A stretch of DNA of 64,000 bases from Epiperipatus broadwayi (GCA_028023455.1 JAQFVV010000499.1:62001-126000), one strand, 5' to 3'; numbered from the stretch's first letter, positions 23,836-37,374 are shown. Notes: generated by a model from the letters alone, not told the origin. Made by a program: numbers and translations.

Positions 23836-24690
23836 AAGAAAAGATATGGTATTTTTTATTAATTGGTCAAGAGAGACAAAACTCAGTAGAAATATTATAA
23901 CTGAAACACAGGCTTATTATATATACACCTATGTCTATATTATAAACAAATATTATAAACAAATTTTGTGTGTGTGTGTATATATATATATATTTGTTTG
24001 TGCTAATTCTATATTAATTATTTTTAAAAATAATATAAGTATTTGTTTAAGATAAAAATGCAATAAAAATCATAATATAAGTTAATAAAATATTATATAG
24101 TTTTATATTACAATATTTGAAATTTATCTAAAAGGAAATCAAATAATTATGTTGAAAAATACAACTCTGGGTTTCCCATCAATTTTGTTATAGTCTTATT
24201 TATAAAGTCTATCTTATCTAGTCATTTATGTAATGTTAATATATAATTATGTAAACAAAATAACTGTTAATTTTATATACCTTACTACAAAACTTCTGAT
24301 TTTTATAGTCTACTTTTGTCTTCATGCTACTTTACCATATATATATTTCAAATAATGCTATTTCTCAATAATCTTCTCTGATACTTTCATTTATTAGCCA
24401 AAGCACCAAAGCAGAAGCATTTTAATATAATAATATATGGTTGTAATCCATATTATTTTGTTTAACATCTTGCATTTACTAATAGTTTAGATTCCCTGTA
24501 TTAGTCATTGTACAAAAGCTAATCTTTCAGATTACTCTTCTTTAACTTTGGCAATGGATACATTTATAAAAGATCATACTCATCATATCAATTCAAAAAA
24601 AAAGAAATTAAATTATTTCAATTGACCATTACTTTAATCCAAATGTCTGACCTTTTTTGTGTTTTATTCTCTGCTTGTCATTGTTTTCTA
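23836..24690. other. A+T-rich spacer
   Basis: Contains (GT)5 followed by (TA)n near 23969-23992 and otherwise nothing I recognise. Confidence 0.4.
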
Positions 24691-24714
24691 AATTTTCAAA
24701 AGAATGTTTATGAC

Positions 24715-25228
24715 AAGCATTACAATTATACATAAAATAAAAACATTAAAATTCATAAATTTAATAAATGTTACAATATAGTAGCCACTTATCCATCTTG
24801 GAGCACCACACACAATCACTTTTATTAATAACATTTCTAATAAGATTGCTATTTTGTTTTTATAGAAAAAAAAAGTTATTGAAGAAAAATAATATTGTCC
24901 ATAGCAAATATAATTGTGATGGAAGTCTGACATTTCAATATACATTTTATTTAGAAAAATAAAGATTACTATATTTATTTTTTGATTAAATATGAATGAG
25001 TAAATAGACATAGGAAATATATATATATGAATGTGATCTAATTTGTTATTAATAACTATATTATTATTTTTTTTTAAATTTTGTTTATTTTATAATTTTA
25101 ATTTGCATATGCATATTATTCACTTAGAAAATTATTTGTTATATTTGCACATATTGAAAAGTACTATATATATATATATGCATATGTGATTCATTAAACA
25201 ACATGCATTCTATAGTAATCAAAACTTA
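24715..25228 (+). repeat. Family R, copy 2 (5' part, split by LINE)
   Basis: It shares AACATTAAAATTCATAAATTTAATAAATG, then the TAGCCA/GGAGCA block, GATGGAAGTCTGACATTTC and CATATTGAAAAGTACTATA with copies at 16.8 and 61.0 kb. The family sequence resumes at 31917 after the LINE (CTTATCAACAAA ... GGAATAAAATA). Confidence 0.6.
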
Positions 25229-25381
25229 GCAACTCTGGTTCTACATCACACCATGAGCTCAGAAGCCATAGAGCTCTTATGGAAAAGTATCTAAATAATA
25301 TATAAATTCTTCAAAACAGAGCAAATATTACATAGATAATTAAGGTAAGTACTTATTATTGTTTTTTTTTAATCTTATTGC

Positions 25382-28074
25382 ATGGATTTGAGAAGTAAAT
25401 CCAGGATTTCATTAAATTCAGAAAGAAATGCAAATGCTAACTTGCCCACTATGATTAAACATAACGTAACTCAAGCTGACCCATAAAAATCAAAAAAAAA
25501 AAGGAGTCAAATATCCCAAATGAAATAATTCAGGCCATATCTAATCAATCTAATGAAAATTGTAACTATTTCCCACAAACTCCTACTAATATTTCACCAA
25601 ATAAGTCCGTTTTGCCAAACAAGCAAATGAACGTTCTCATGAGCCCAGAACTAGACACTGAAACTACCGAGTCTGAATGTGATATGTCGGATCAATTCCA
25701 CAACAATCCTATAATTACTCTAGCACAAGTTTTTTTAGAACGAAATACCAATAATGATCAATGCTTGCTCGAACATTGTCAAAATAATCCATTAAATCAA
25801 ACCTTAATGCAAAACTCAAGTACGAGTCAAATGCAGACCCTTAAACATAAGGTGGAACAAACTACAGCTAACGTTAGTTCACTACATCACGAAACTCGAG
25901 GTGATACAGTAATAACAATAGACCCCCCTGAATATACTAAGCCTGGTGAAATATGTAATAGCTTTAAGTATAAAAGTAATTGTTCCCCAAAATGTGTTTC
26001 TCCCAGAATCAAAGATTTAAAAAAAAAAATCTTAACTCCGATACTGATAAAAATACGACAAGTTCCAAAAGCGATGATTGCTATCCTACCATAACATATG
26101 AATCAGAAGACTCTGATCCCCCAAAACAAAAATCTATTAATAAAAAATGCTTACAACTTGTTCTTAACAAAAAAGCAAATAATATTAAACAAAATTAAAA
26201 AATCCACAAATAGTAAGGAATCAGGAAATCAAAAAGTCCGGAGCCTAAACATCAACACTGGCTCAATAGGTCCACAGAGATCTACAGAATCAAGCCCTCA
26301 AGTAAAATATAAACAGCCAAAAATAGCACAAGATACAATAATACAATTTAAAAACTCAAAAAAACAAATTGAAACACAAGGAAAAAGTACGTTTAAAGTA
26401 AAACCTATCTCCGATAGCAATATAGAAAGTTCTAGATATTCCAGCTCAGAGTTTGACTTGGGCAATGAGGCCTATGAAGCCAATGACCTTAAAACAAAAT
26501 TAATACAGAAACAGCATAGCTTATATAATAAATCGAATAAAAATAATAAAACTCCAAAAGAAAAAGCTCTAATTAGCAAAGATACAATAGATGGAAATGT
26601 AAACACACACAGAAAATTAAATCATAACTCAAATAATCATGTTACCGTAGTTAATAGTAAAAAACAAAAAAATGAAATTGATAATAATCCAATGCAAACT
26701 TACACTACCGACTATACCACAGCTTCATCAGGTACAGAAGTGCTTGAAACAGTCAAAATCAGCAATAATAATAAAAATCTAGATTGTGAAAGGAACTACA
26801 ACATCAATTTCCCATCACTAAACCAAAACAACACACCAAACACCACAGAAAAACAATCATATGTCAATATCACCAAAAATAATAGCATACCGCAGCTAAA
26901 TGTAAAATGAAAATTTCTTAAGAGTAACACATCGTCAACTTATAAAAAAAATACAGACTCAGACACAGAAATTAATTCTGATCCAAACTACATGATGATT
27001 GATCTGATGGAACAATCTATTGTTTACACACAAATGCAAAGTCATAATAGCAATGATGATGAAATATTCAACACGCAAAACTTTGATGAGGAGCAATGCA
27101 GTGGCCTGACATACAGATTCAATCAGACTATACCAAACAACCTGCTCAAATCGCTAGCTTACTACAGCAGTGATAAAAGTCTGATTCTGGCTGTCACTGA
27201 CAGCAGTTGCTCTCTCATTAAATTCCCATTTGATGACCTATGTAACATGATCAAGAATTCAAACATAGCAGATACAATCTACAAGATATCTAATCATCCA
27301 AACGATAGATACCTCTCCATAGAATTCACGAGCTGGGCGAATAGAAATGTATTTAAAGACTCTCATAAAACCCTTAATAACCTATTCATTTGTTATATAG
27401 ACTTAAACCAGGCTAATGCCTTGTCTGGCAAAATCAAGAACTGCATACATGGCTTAGATGAGAATAGACTACAAAAAATACTGCCACCCTTTGGTAAGAT
27501 CAACAGATTCAAATACCTGCCACAAGACAAAGCTGGGTTACAGATTTTTTCAAATATAGCCTCATTTGAACTACACCTGAAACAAGGCAGTAACCCAAGT
27601 GATATTCCAACAGTAATTAAATGCATGGGACAACCAATGATCTTAACTTTTTTTGGTATAAGGCCTCAATGCTTCTACTGTGGTCTAAGAACACACCTTA
27701 TCAGAGACTGAGTTGCAAAGTTCTGTGAACTATGTGGCATCAAAAAGAACAGATATCACAAATGCAGCCAGCAGATTAAATACAATGCAACAAGTGTGCC
27801 TAATTGGACCAAACAATCACCCAACCAATCAACAGCAACAGAACAATTTAATCAAACGAATGAACAATACAGAATTACTCAAAAACCATCCAAGAAATCC
27901 TATCAGAAATCACTTCAAACTTGCTCAAACACTCCAAAACAACAGTATAAAAATAACTTCAATACAAACTCCAATCAAGACATAGATAAGCAGACTACCT
28001 CAAATAAAACTAATCATGAAACAGACAACAAATCTCTCACAAATACTATCCAAAACAGCAATCCCTTCTCCTAA
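25382..28074 (+). pseudogene. LINE ORF1: Asn/Gln/Lys-rich RNA-binding protein, broken
   Basis: A start-like ATG at 25382 opens a frame with a stop at 25484 and a frame slip in the A run at about 25493. It then stays mostly open, with slips near 26025 and 26190 and single in-frame stops at 26908 and 27709. The first about 500 codons are low-complexity Asn/Gln/Lys/Ser and probably disordered. From about 27100 a folded region resembles an RRM (ILPPFGKINRFKYLP around 27478). It is followed by CFYCGLRTHLIRD (27670) and CELCGIKKNRYHKC (about 27727), two zinc knuckles, where the fourth ligand of the first is replaced by the TGA. RRM plus tandem CCHC knuckles is the usual ORF1 plan in the Tx1/L1-like group, where ORF1p binds LINE RNA. 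The end at 28074 is the first stop in the main frame. Confidence 0.65.
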
Positions 28075-28516
28075 ACACAAGCATAGTCAAGACCCTGGTC
28101 TGTCTAATAACCAAAATCAGACAACACAATGAAATAAATACAACAGAGAAGAAAACAACAAACCCAGCCTAAGAGATGAAGCAACAGAACCAAAACCCCC
28201 AAAATAAAAAAAGAAAATCTTCAGGAATGCAAAAAGTTAGTTCAGAAGATGATACACAAATAAAGCATATGCCAACAAATGCACAAAATCAAGATGCATC
28301 ACACAACACAAACTCATATGGAAAATTGCCAGCTGTGGAGAAAAAGCATAAAAAAGCAACGGCTGAAAACTACCTTTCTCCACACAACAACAAAGATAAG
28401 CCAGATTCTGAACAATATCCTCCATTCTGCACTGATAACCTATTACAAGACTCACTGCCAATAAATATAGATATATCTCATGAACCAGGAAAAAAATCAT
28501 ACTGCAGTAGATAATA
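28075..28516 (+). other. ORF1-ORF2 junction of the LINE
   Basis: One 112-codon Lys/Gln/Asn-rich frame (28176-28514) stops just before the first ATG of ORF2. It may be the true C-terminus of ORF1, reached by a frameshift, or the N-terminal leader of ORF2. I cannot decide. The long minus-strand frame here is antisense. Confidence 0.4.
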
Positions 28517-31500
28517 GTGCTACAGTTAACCACATTTATGAAATGTAAGATTGTTGGCATGAATGTCAGGGGAATAAACGCCCCTTCCAGAATATATGCC
28601 ATAAGGCATTGGTTCAAAATCCACTCTCCCCACATTTTATTCCTTGGTGAAACCAAGTTCCACTCAGAGTCCAGTCAGAAGATTTTGGAGGTGCTTGAAG
28701 GTCTTGGTTTCACAAAACTCACAGTCAACTACACAGCTGCTGGTGGAGTTGAGAACAGCCAACAACTTTCAAATTCAACATAATCTACCATGACAATAAC
28801 ATAATAGCAGCAAACATAAGCTATGGTAAAACAACATTTAATACAATGTACATATACACACCCAATAATCACTATACATACATCAGAATAGTAAATGTAA
28901 TCAACATGATAACAGCTAATAACAACTGGCCAACCATCCTGCTAGGTGACTTTAACACCACATATAACAAGATGGTCTACAAATACCTTCCTCTTCTCAA
29001 CAGAGGATTTATCAGTGGAGAAGGCTGCTTTCCTTCTGGAGCCTTCTCCTTCTATACCAGTTCATGCCAGTCTTTGATTGATCTCCTTTTCTACATATCA
29101 GAATTGCACTATGATTTGGAGGCTTCACTCCAGCATGTGGCTTTCTCAGATCATCTGGCCATGGCGGTTCTGATAGATGTGGAGAATGTACTAAACATCA
29201 GTCAGAATAAATCCATCAGAATGATAAGCAAATCCACCACCACAGAAGCAATACCTTCTGAGGCATACATACTATTCAAAAAAAATAAACATCTTATCAC
29301 AACCTCCGGAGACAGCTTGGTTTGCCTTTGTGCAGATTCTCCAGATGGTTATCCAACAATACACTAAAAAATTGAGAGGTCCATCAACCCACATTAAGGA
29401 CCTAGACAATATATACAAAAAAATTAATCAATTATCAAATCTTCCTGATGACATTGAAAGGGTACTCAGACTGAAGGCCCAATACAAATCCAAGCAGAAG
29501 ATCCTGGTGGAATATATTACTGTTAAGAGGGCCAAGGTATTCCTAACCGGACAACACTGCTGGACCTGAAGCTACCTAGCATGGGCACTGGGAGTGAAAA
29601 AGAAACAGCCAACCCCATCACACTTAAACCTCAATGGAACCAACATTACAGGTCAACATATGCTTGATGTGATCAGACAGCATTTCAGGGCCATGCTTGA
29701 ATCATGCCCTCCGCTTCAGGATGGCATTAGGGATGATTGTGGTCCATCACAAGAGCATGGCATAACTGAACAAGACCTCAAAGCAAAACTTAATTCAATA
29801 CCAGACAACATTCACCCTGGGATGCATGCAATCCCGAAATTCCTCATATCACATCTTAGTCAATTCTCTATCCCAATAATGATGGGAATGATCAACCTCC
29901 TATCGAAAGAAAGGAAAATTATAAAGAATTTATACCCAATAGCACTGGTTCCATTCATGAAAAAAAACAAGGACCTCACCCAAATATCCAACATTAGACC
30001 CATCTCTATGTCCCCTCTACTTATATAAAGGGAGTCATTAAAGACAAGATCCAACCCATTATCCTTAACCAGCTTGCTCCATCACAATATGCAAAAAAAG
30101 GATCATCTGCTCTGACAGCCATGGGTGAGACTAAGATACTACTTGACCATATTAGGTCTCATAAGCAGTCAAGACCTTTGGCAGTTCAACTAGATATATC
30201 AGAAGCATTTGATGCAGTAAACATAAGAGTACTGCTACAATCTCTCTCAGATATAGACATTCCATCTGAGATGGTACAAATCATAGAAAATTTACTAATC
30301 AATAGAGAGATACATATCACACTAAACAGCATAATCACTGAGGGATTCACCCCCACCTCATCTATTTCACAAGGCTCACTCTCAGTGCCCTGCTATTGTG
30401 CTATATATAAATCCACTTCTCAGAAACATAGATTCTCTACTACCCGGAGTCTTCATTCCAGAATTGAAAAAAAATATAAAAGCAAATGCATATATGGACA
30501 ATGTACTTGTCATCCTTCTGTCCAAAAAATACCTACCATGTCTATATCACATCATCAACTCCTTCTCTAACGTTTCCAGCCTCAAAATCAACACCAGAAA
30601 ATCATCTACCTGGTGCATCCTAACAGGAAAAAAATAGCATCAAACTATCATGCTGATCGTCAAAAATTTCTGGTATTTCCAATATACAAATCCCAAACAG
30701 CCATGTCAAAAGAACTCCAAGATAACATAATTCAAGCAAACAAAAAAAATAACAAATACCCTGTCAGGAGTCTCTCTCTCTCTCTACAGGGAAAAGTGGC
30801 TTTATTGAACATGAAGGTAATGAGTAGAATTTCCTACTATTTGCCTGTTATGTCCACACCTAACTCCTTCATTAAAAAAATCAACAGACTATGTGCAAGG
30901 CTCTTCTGGAGGAATAAAACAGTGGCCATCAGCATAGACAAAATGCAGTACCATCGCAAATATAATGGTATGTCACTATATGCCATCCCAACCATACTCA
31001 TACAAAAAACACACACCCTTCTACACAATCTAGGAATCAAATATGGCTACACACAAATACTAGCAGCAGTACAGCCAACAGAGGCTTTTTACAAAAGCTC
31101 ATAATATACAGCGCTATGATGAAATTACAATAGAATGGCTTAAAAAAAAATAAACATCTGGGAAGCACATCAGTTAATAAACCCAGATCCACACATCCAA
31201 AACCCAAAACTGGGCTTAACCAACAACAGGATAACCTCGTTATTTAAATATTGGGCTCTGGAGCCCAAGTACCCTGATTTCATAATCAAAATAAATCTTG
31301 AAGCTATGCCAACTCTATCCTTTCTTTGTCATAGATGGCATATCACAAAAGTAGATCCGATGTGCTCCAGATGTCATAGAGAGGAGGAGTCCTACAACCA
31401 CATCATTACAACATGTAATGCACTGGGAACAGTGAGACAAATAATATATAACAACATCAAGACAGATACTACACTATAATCTCGCTGCAAAAAAGCATCA

Positions 31501-31720
31501 AAACTAAACAATTCCCAGTAATCAGATTATCAATTTTTATAACATATTCAATCTGGTTTGTGAGGTGTAAAATAACATATACACTAGCCTCACCCAGATC
31601 AAAATGCCTGCTTTATGAAAACAATGGAAAAAATTAAGAAGAGAGATCAACTATTGTCATCAAAATTTATTTTTGAAGAGACTTGGAAGCTATACAAACT
31701 TCCCAACCACTCAAATATAC
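28517..31720 (+). pseudogene. LINE ORF2: APE endonuclease, RT and CCHC, broken
   Basis: In order: an APE-type endonuclease (28541-29200) with MNVRGIN, an ETK catalytic Glu motif, GDFN (about 28945) and SDHLA (about 29149); a linker with YLAWALG-like sequence (about 29572); RT with HPGMHAIPKF (29815), RPISMSP (29998), LDISEAFDA (30190), a deletion-damaged QGS-LS (about 30371) and AYMDNV, where the second catalytic Asp of YMDD is Asn (about 30489); then LFWRNKT (30902), LEPKYPDF (31261) and C-x2-C-x8-H-x4-C (31362-31416). The endonuclease would nick the target, and RT then primes on the nick. At least eight stops or frameshifts are visible, so no protein is made. The N-terminal start is uncertain. 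The endonuclease shows the family is APE-type, which the truncated copy at 8 kb cannot show. Confidence 0.8.
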
Positions 31721-31916
31721 ATAAATAATCACATCAACTGTCAACATTGGTCAATACTATATAATTTGAGTCTTTCAAATTTCAATTGTTTAACAATAGT
31801 TTCAATCATTTCAAATGCGTGTTGTTGCTTTTTTTTATTCCTTTAATTATGTTTTTTATACAAAAATGTAACCTTTATTAGACCTAATAAAATTTGTTTT
31901 AAAGTAAAAAAAAACA
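31721..31916 (+). promoter_or_regulatory. LINE 3' UTR, poly(A) signal and tail
   Basis: AAATGTAACCTTTATTAG is followed by AATAAA at 31886-31891, TTTTAAAG and an A-rich tail ending at 31916. Unlike the 8-kb copy the tail is A-rich, not (TAA)n. Confidence 0.65.
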
Positions 31917-31990
31917 AAAACTTATCAACAAATGCTAAGCAAAAAAAATCTGGAATAAAATACACAGAATGTGTGGCCTCCATTGTATAA
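31917..31990 (+). repeat. Family R, copy 2 (3' part after LINE)
   Basis: CTTATCAACAAA followed by TGGAATAAAATA corresponds to 61690-61755 in copy 3. This supports the LINE insertion boundaries. Confidence 0.5.
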
Positions 31991-34424
31991 CCAAAAGTGA
32001 TTTAATGACTCTTACAAATAGATAATAAAAGAAAAAAATTAACAACTTGATCTTTAAATTAAAAAAAACACACCTGATTTTCATTTTTTGTGAGGCCTTG
32101 TCTTGTTTTTATATTTCAAAATTAAATGTGCATACACTCTATTTCTAAATATATAGATGGGGCTAAGATTATCATTTAAATTTACATGATCACTCATTAA
32201 TTTTAACTCACCCTAAAACATATTTTTATCCTTTATGAACATTTATTTGTATTCGGCATAATTCTTTTTTTTTCTCTCACTTTATTTTTATTATTAATTT
32301 TTACAATTTTATTAAATGATCTATGGCATAACACGCATAAGCATGAACATATATACATATTTTATTTAATGTAATCAAATTACAATTTTATAATAAAGAG
32401 CTAATTAAACTTATAAGTATATAATATAATTGCCATTTTTCTCACATAAATAAGATTATTCTTGTTTCTGAATTGTAGTTAATGACATTGAAGGGACATG
32501 GCAGCTGAAAATATTTTCCAAAATTAAAGACTTGAAAAATATGCCTTGTGTTCATTGGTTACTTTACAGAGATTCGTAATTATATAACATCGAATACATT
32601 TTAGTTTTATATTTAGCAAAATAAAATAACCTTCTTAATGCTCTATATTGTATATCCATTATATATATAATGTAAGCATGGTTGCACATACATACATATA
32701 CCAAATCAAAGTATTATATGATTTTAGTTAATTAAATTTATATTTATGTACGTAAAATATTTATAAAAGCTTTTTTCAAATGTGCAGTTTTATTTTACTT
32801 GATAGTTCTAAGGTGATTGCTAGCGTAATACCTATGTACTTATTAATATTTGATAAACAAATACACTGTAATTAATATCCATTTAGCTTTACTGAAACAA
32901 TTTTTACCATTGATGTTTGTTGTTAATAATGTATTCTAATCTTTTTTTTTATTATTAGCAATTTAGAAATACGGGATTGCAAACATGCTTTGAAGGTCTA
33001 ATTTCTTGAAGGCAAGTACATATTTACCCCCTCCCTCCTCCTACTCACTGCTCTAACATCTGTCACAAACTCATGAGAAAATGTCTAGGCTCTCATTACA
33101 ATGATATATAAGTGTTCATGCATGCTATTCACTCAGATTTTTTTTCTTCTCAAAGAATTATTTATTAATATAATATGACGTACCCTGGCGGTCTCTCTCA
33201 GCAAATAGACTGCTCTCTGGAGTTTTTCTTTTTTTTTCTTTTTTAATAGTTAATAATTTTTTTTTTTTTAAAAAAAGAGTAAAATGTCAATCATTTGTTT
33301 AATCCATTAATAAGCTTTATTTCATTTAAAGTTTTATATATAAATAAAATACTTTTATAGCTATTACGAAAAGCAGTTTTTTTCTAAAGCAGATTCTTAT
33401 TTATCTTTTGAAAATAAAAGAATTAATTGTATCTATAGACAACACAAGTTTAAAGATTTTCTGGAATCAGGAAAACACTTTAAGATATTAATTTTGCAAT
33501 TGAATAAATTATATTCTATATTCAAATTTTATTCTGCTTTTGACTACTATTTTTGTCATTTCTTTTTGAGTTTAATATTTTTATTTTCCTTTTCTTCATC
33601 ACACTTTATCTGCTCTCTCAAATATCTAAGGCATTCAATCTAGCTAAATATAGTTTTGATTATTAAAAAATTATCCTACTGTTTAATATCATTTAATTAT
33701 ATTAACGTCTAACCAAATATTTTTAAATACATTTTATTGCCTATATATGCACGTGTGTGTTTATGTGTTCTTATTGAGATAACATCTAATCAAAGAAGTA
33801 GTTTTATATTTATTTATATTATTATAATTTCATAATCAATCAAACATAAAATATTTATAAACAGGTAAAAAAAAGGGAGCAAGATTTAGAATTAAAAACA
33901 GCGTGTGTGCGCGTGCACGCGTATGTTCTTGCTACTAATTCTCTTTTAATCACCAATGTTAATGTAAACTGTAATAACTATTTTCAAACTCTGTACTTTG
34001 AGATATAAATTAGATGCAGAGCATCGGGTGCATCAAGTTTGCAAGACAAATTTATGCTGTGATTTCCCAAAACTTTTACACATGACATAGCATGATGAAT
34101 TTGAAAAGAATACGTAGAAGACTAAACTCTACAAGTTACACACAGCAATTATAGAATCAAACCTAGGATTAAAATTATGAAATTTTAAGCATCGTAGATT
34201 CTTCAAGTTGCAAATTGTGTTGGTATAAAATCTAAGATGCAAAAGTGAAGATATTTAAACCATATTAAAAAAAAATTAGTTCATTTAAAAGTGTAATATC
34301 TATAAATATGAATTATGTGTAAAAATCTTGAAAAATATTTTAGTACAGAATGTACTCTCTTCTCTGCCGATACATTCAATAAAATAAACTTGCATTCATT
34401 CCCACTTGCATTCTTTGATTACCA
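31991..34424. other. A+T-rich intergenic DNA
   Basis: No gene or recognised repeat family. The only local feature is an alternating purine-pyrimidine stretch GTGTGTGCGCGTGCACGCGTATG at about 33902-33924, of the kind able to adopt Z-DNA. Confidence 0.5.
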
Positions 34425-34588
<164 letters not shown>

Positions 34589-34599
34589 ATAAATAGCAA

Positions 34600-35617
34600 G
34601 AATCAAATTAACTTTATATAAATTTACTCTAAAATAATTAAAGATGATTATAATTTCTAATTCTCTATTAAACAGATTATAGTTGACACATATAAATAAA
34701 AAGTTGGACTCTAGTTTCTGTGTGGATTTTCAGGTGTTGAAAATATATTTGTTTAATGACTTTTTGTGAAATGAGCATACAATGAAAAAGATTTATATTG
34801 ACTGATATCTTGCAATAAAATAACAAGCTTATAGTTGAATACATTGCAAATCTAAAAATTTAATTTTTTATAGATATATCTCAGGTGCATTAGTCAATTT
34901 TCTACGTATTCTCTGTGTGTGCATATATATATATATTAAGAGAATAGAATATAAACTATATTCAGAAATGCATTTTTACTTGCATTATTAAATACAGTTT
35001 GTATTCCACTATTATTTTAATATAAACTCTTTTAATATTAATTACATTACTTTAATAATTACTTATATATATGTGTGTGTATGCGTCTGTGCTATGTTAA
35101 ATAATTTCAATTATTCAAATAGTAGTCAGTAGCATACCTTTTCGGTTTTTAAATAAGCAGTAATTATTTTAATAATATGTAAATATAAAAACTAGGATTT
35201 TTTTTTTTTTAGAAAAATGATGGTTAAATTTGCTTTTACTATTTGCTTGGCTATCAATTCACATACTTAAGTTTTTGGTTCTTAAGGGCTTCATAGGCTA
35301 AAAATTAAATTTCCTTATTTAACATACTTGAAGCCTTAAAAAATTTTTTTTAAACTCCACATCTTATTTTTTATGTATCGTTCGTTCTATTACTTCTTTC
35401 CAAGCATTTTTAATTTTTTTAACTAGGAATTTTTAATTATTAAATAAAATGTAAAAGAGCAAAGTTTCTAATTGAAGCATTGACTGATCAAATGAGTATT
35501 TATCGTTGAACATGATTTATGCACACTGTGTATTTCTATCTAGTCTTTTTTTATTTCGATTACAATGGATAAATGATTATTCATTTTTTAATTCACTGTT
35601 TAATATGGAATTAAAAT
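34600..35617. other. A+T-rich intergenic DNA
   Basis: Only short TA and GT runs (34922, 35065) and T homopolymers are visible. Confidence 0.5.
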
Positions 35618-35972
35618 TTAGAGGGAATTTGAATCAGATTTTTAAGCTCCTTTAATTATTCACTCCATTTTATACAACTGATCCACATACTTGTGAAAAA
35701 GATAAATGATCTCCAATATACTTATTTCGTGCTGAACCAGCATTCATCAATTGGTTTAGACAATCACCTCCTACTCATATATACAATCAATGCCTCGATT
35801 TATATTAAGATGGCAAATCTTCAAACTTTAATAGACAAGCTTCAATATTCTCCATTCTTGTTAAGGAAATCATTTATCTTTTTCATGTGTGTGTGGTGAT
35901 TTGTATTAGTTGTAAAAGATGGAGTGGATGACTAATGGAACTTAAAAAATCTAGTTTCAAATTTCTTCTAAT
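35618..35972. mobile_element. MITE with about 85-bp terminal inverted repeats
   Basis: Left arm 35618-35706 and right arm 35868-35972 are inverted copies with blocks AATTTGAA, AGATTTTTAAG, CACTCCATTTTATACAACT and GAAAAAGATAAATGA paired with their complements. The interior matches the interior of the 19.1-kb element and the 36.6-kb copy. The 68-codon frame inside is not conserved between copies, so I regard it as chance. Non-autonomous, superfamily unknown. Confidence 0.7.
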
Positions 35973-36559
35973 TACATCTAGCTTAAAAGTATATATGTAA
36001 ATGCATGTTCTCTCTTAACACAATTTTTTTAGCCTCCCAATTTTTAGAACTATATCATAAGCATTAGTAGGTTCTTTACATTGTTAAGATATATGTTCTA
36101 TTTATTTTAATTCCTTATATTTCAAATAATATAGGTATTGAATGCAGCTTAGTCAGTAGTTTTTTTTCCTAGTGTTTTAATAAGCAATAAAAAATATAAC
36201 TATAAAAACAATATTGGTTTTAAAGAATATAAAAGAATAGTTACACTTGTATTTTTTTTCTATTTACTTATTTCAATTATATTTATATACAAAGATGGAA
36301 AATTAGTATAATGAATAGCTAGATATTCTTAGTTAGAATCTAAAACAAGATTGGAAAACTGTCCACACATTCATTCATGGTAATGCCACTCAGAAATGGC
36401 GTCTCATTTACTATTTATAAAGATTACTGAAGAAGCTTTTATCCTGTAGAGTTATATTAAAAAACTTAACAAATAATATTTCTGTAATCTAATTTTTATA
36501 ACACCACTTTCTATCCACTTTTAATACCTTGCAGAGGAATGTAATTAGAAACACATGAC

Positions 36560-36730
36560 CAATATCATGTGAAAAACATGAATACTCCTCAATATGCACT
36601 TTCATGCTGAACCAGTAGTTATCAGTTGGCCCAGATAGCAATCTCTTACACATATCTTTATCATTATTCAGTATATATAGATAGCCAATTACAGATCATT
36701 TGATAATGTCAAACTTACTGCCCTCACAAC
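36560..36730 (+). repeat. Diverged copy of the 19.1/35.7-kb element interior
   Basis: CATGCTGAACCAGTAGTTAT, CAGTTGGCCCAGATAGCAA and ATAGATAGCCAAT align with 19150-19230 and 35725-35820. I cannot define inverted ends, so this copy is decayed. Confidence 0.55.
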
Positions 36731-37374
36731 TTTGACACAAACCGCTTAATGGAAGTGCATTAATAATTTTTATTAGTCATTTATTAGACTAGAGATTATC
36801 CACTTAATGAATAATATTTCAATCATGTAATTTTCACCACATCACTATCACATCTAATGAAAGATTAATAGAAATTATTAATGTATTTTAAAAATGTGTT
36901 ATTTTTTTTTACTTTTATATATAATTAATTATTTGAAGGATCATGTGATGCTTAAATACAGGTAAGTAAAAAAGTTCCATTAAATTGACCAAACTGAATT
37001 TACTATTATTTTACTCCACTGATAACTGATCCAGAAGTTTTTAGCTACTGATTCTATCACTCTGCCACAATGCTACTGTTTAAATGCTGAAGTATATAGG
37101 GAATGTAAATAAATGTTTAGATTTAATTAATAGAGATGTGTTATTTAACTTATTAAATTACATTTTAGAAATATTGGACTCTAAAATGTTTAGGTACTGA
37201 CCTAGTGTCAGATCTGGTATATAAGTTTACTTGAAGTTTAAACATAATATTTAAAAAAAATTTTTTTCGTCTATTATCTTGAATAATATAACTCTACAAG
37301 TAAATAGATTTAAATTCAAACTATATTATTTTTGAATTTCAGACTGAAAACTTGCATTTAACAAAGTATAGACA
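36731..37374. other. A+T-rich intergenic DNA
   Basis: No gene, RNA or repeat recognised. Confidence 0.45.

Larger units (their letters stand above)
25229..31916 (+). mobile_element. Full-length, inactivated Tx1/L1-like LINE (about 6.7 kb)
   Basis: Boundaries come from the interrupted family-R repeat. Its copy at 61.68 kb reads AAAACTTATCAACAAAACATG without a break, while here AAAACTTA occurs at 25221-25228 and again at 31917-31924 with the LINE between, giving an 8-bp target duplication. The element has a short 5' UTR, ORF1 (25382-28074), ORF2 (about 28517-31720), a 3' UTR with AATAAA at 31886 and an A-rich tail. Its ORF2 and 3' end match the younger copy at 8.2-10.8 kb. Many stops and frameshifts show it is dead. 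Confidence 0.75.

Noticed and set aside
28237-28656. 139-codon minus-strand frame
   Set aside because: Antisense to the LINE ORF1-ORF2 junction; Cys/Tyr/Leu-rich shadow of Lys/Asn/Gln codons.
33902-33924. Alternating GT/GC run as a regulatory Z-DNA element
   Set aside because: Short and isolated; similar runs arise by microsatellite decay and nothing around it suggests a promoter.
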